This document shows, in pieces, positions 6,340-6,603 of a stretch of 6,603 nt of DNA. The notes beneath the pieces are model-generated. The model had not been told where the DNA came from. It worked only from the letters and a program-made list of their open reading frames with translations, and did not search any database. The position numbers and the translations under genes were made by a program. Location: contig JAGOCV010000234.1 in NCBI GenBank assembly GCA_017998575.1, positions 1 through 6,603 of the forward strand. The letters are read 5' to 3'. This DNA is from Burkholderiaceae bacterium (GTDB lineage Bacteria > Pseudomonadota > Gammaproteobacteria > Burkholderiales > Burkholderiaceae). Numbering within the stretch: the stretch's first letter is position 1; each line of letters begins with the position of its first letter.

Positions 6340-6603
6340 ATGTTCCAGGCCCTCTTGATCACCAAGCCCGAATCGGGCTACCGCTGCGAACTCGCTCAGC
6401 TCGACGAAGCACAGCTGCCCGCCGGCGGCGATGTCACGGTGCGCGTGGACTACTCGACCATCAACTACAAGGATGGCCTGGCCATCACCGGCAAGTCGCC
6501 CGTGGTGCGCAGCTTTCCCCTGGTGCCCGGCATCGACTTCGCCGGCTCCGTCACGCAGAGCGATCACCCGAAGTGGAAACCCGGCGACCGCGTGCTGCTC
6601 AAC
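6340..6603 (+). CDS. acuI: AcuI/YhdH-family NADPH oxidoreductase (acrylyl-CoA reductase type), 3' end outside window
   Basis: Eighty-eight codons are present and the frame is open at the window edge; the family is about 325-330 aa long. The visible part is the GroES-like N-terminal domain of medium-chain dehydrogenases/reductases. It begins MFQALLI, then [20 protein letters not shown] (21-40), [12 protein letters not shown] (41-52), [13 protein letters not shown] (59-71) and PGDRVLLN (81-88). The order and wording of these blocks match E. coli YhdH as I recall it. YhdH/AcuI enzymes reduce acryloyl-CoA to propanoyl-CoA with NADPH and lack the catalytic zinc, detoxifying a reactive electrophile or working in DMSP and 3-hydroxypropionate metabolism. 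The Rossmann domain that would bind NADPH is beyond the window. The gene is coupled to the small membrane gene upstream. The family assignment is strong; the exact substrate is inferred. Confidence 0.86.
   Translation, partial: MFQALLITKPESGYRCELAQLDEAQLPAGGDVTVRVDYSTINYKDGLAITGKSPVVRSFPLVPGIDFAGSVTQSDHPKWKPGDRVLLN

Noticed and set aside
5887..6567. Minus-strand open frame spanning the channel end, the small gene and the reductase start
   Set aside because: It overlaps three better-supported genes, including the recognised AcuI family start, and its translation shows no family features.

Overview
The window is a high-GC stretch, with third codon positions almost all G or C. It looks chromosomal and betaproteobacterial, most likely Burkholderiales (Comamonadaceae-like). 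This placement is an inference from protein character, codon use and a CACAAT box a few bases upstream of an ATG; no marker gene is present to fix it. All recognisable genes lie on the + strand.

Layout: (1) positions 1-54 are probably the last 17 codons of an upstream same-strand gene. (2) Positions 55-144 are a leader with a perfect 8-bp GC-rich hairpin, followed by an A-rich ribosome-binding region. (3) Positions 145-6058 hold a complete three-gene RND multidrug efflux operon of the MexEF-OprN type: periplasmic adaptor (145-1359), inner-membrane proton-driven permease (1386-4613) and outer-membrane lipoprotein channel (4634-6058). The gaps are 26 and 20 nt. (4) A short GC-rich spacer carries a likely promoter whose start point falls at the next ATG. 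(5) Positions 6097-6330 encode a 77-aa two-helix membrane protein that I cannot name. (6) From 6340 to the window end is the N-terminal part of an AcuI/YhdH-family (acrylyl-CoA reductase type) NADPH oxidoreductase. Its Shine-Dalgarno overlaps the stop codon of the small gene.

The three efflux genes would form one continuous duct. The permease binds drugs in the inner membrane and periplasm and exports them using the proton gradient. The adaptor hexamer bridges to the OprM/TolC-like channel, which opens to the outside. No regulator gene is fully visible, though the partial tail at 1-54 could be one. The small membrane protein and the AcuI-like enzyme look like a separate transcription unit.

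I see no mobile element, CRISPR array, RNA gene or clearly new system. The most notable points are a single cysteine across the whole efflux assembly (the lipidated one of the channel), an adaptor without a lipobox, a likely leaderless promoter at 6086-6099, and the small coupled membrane protein.
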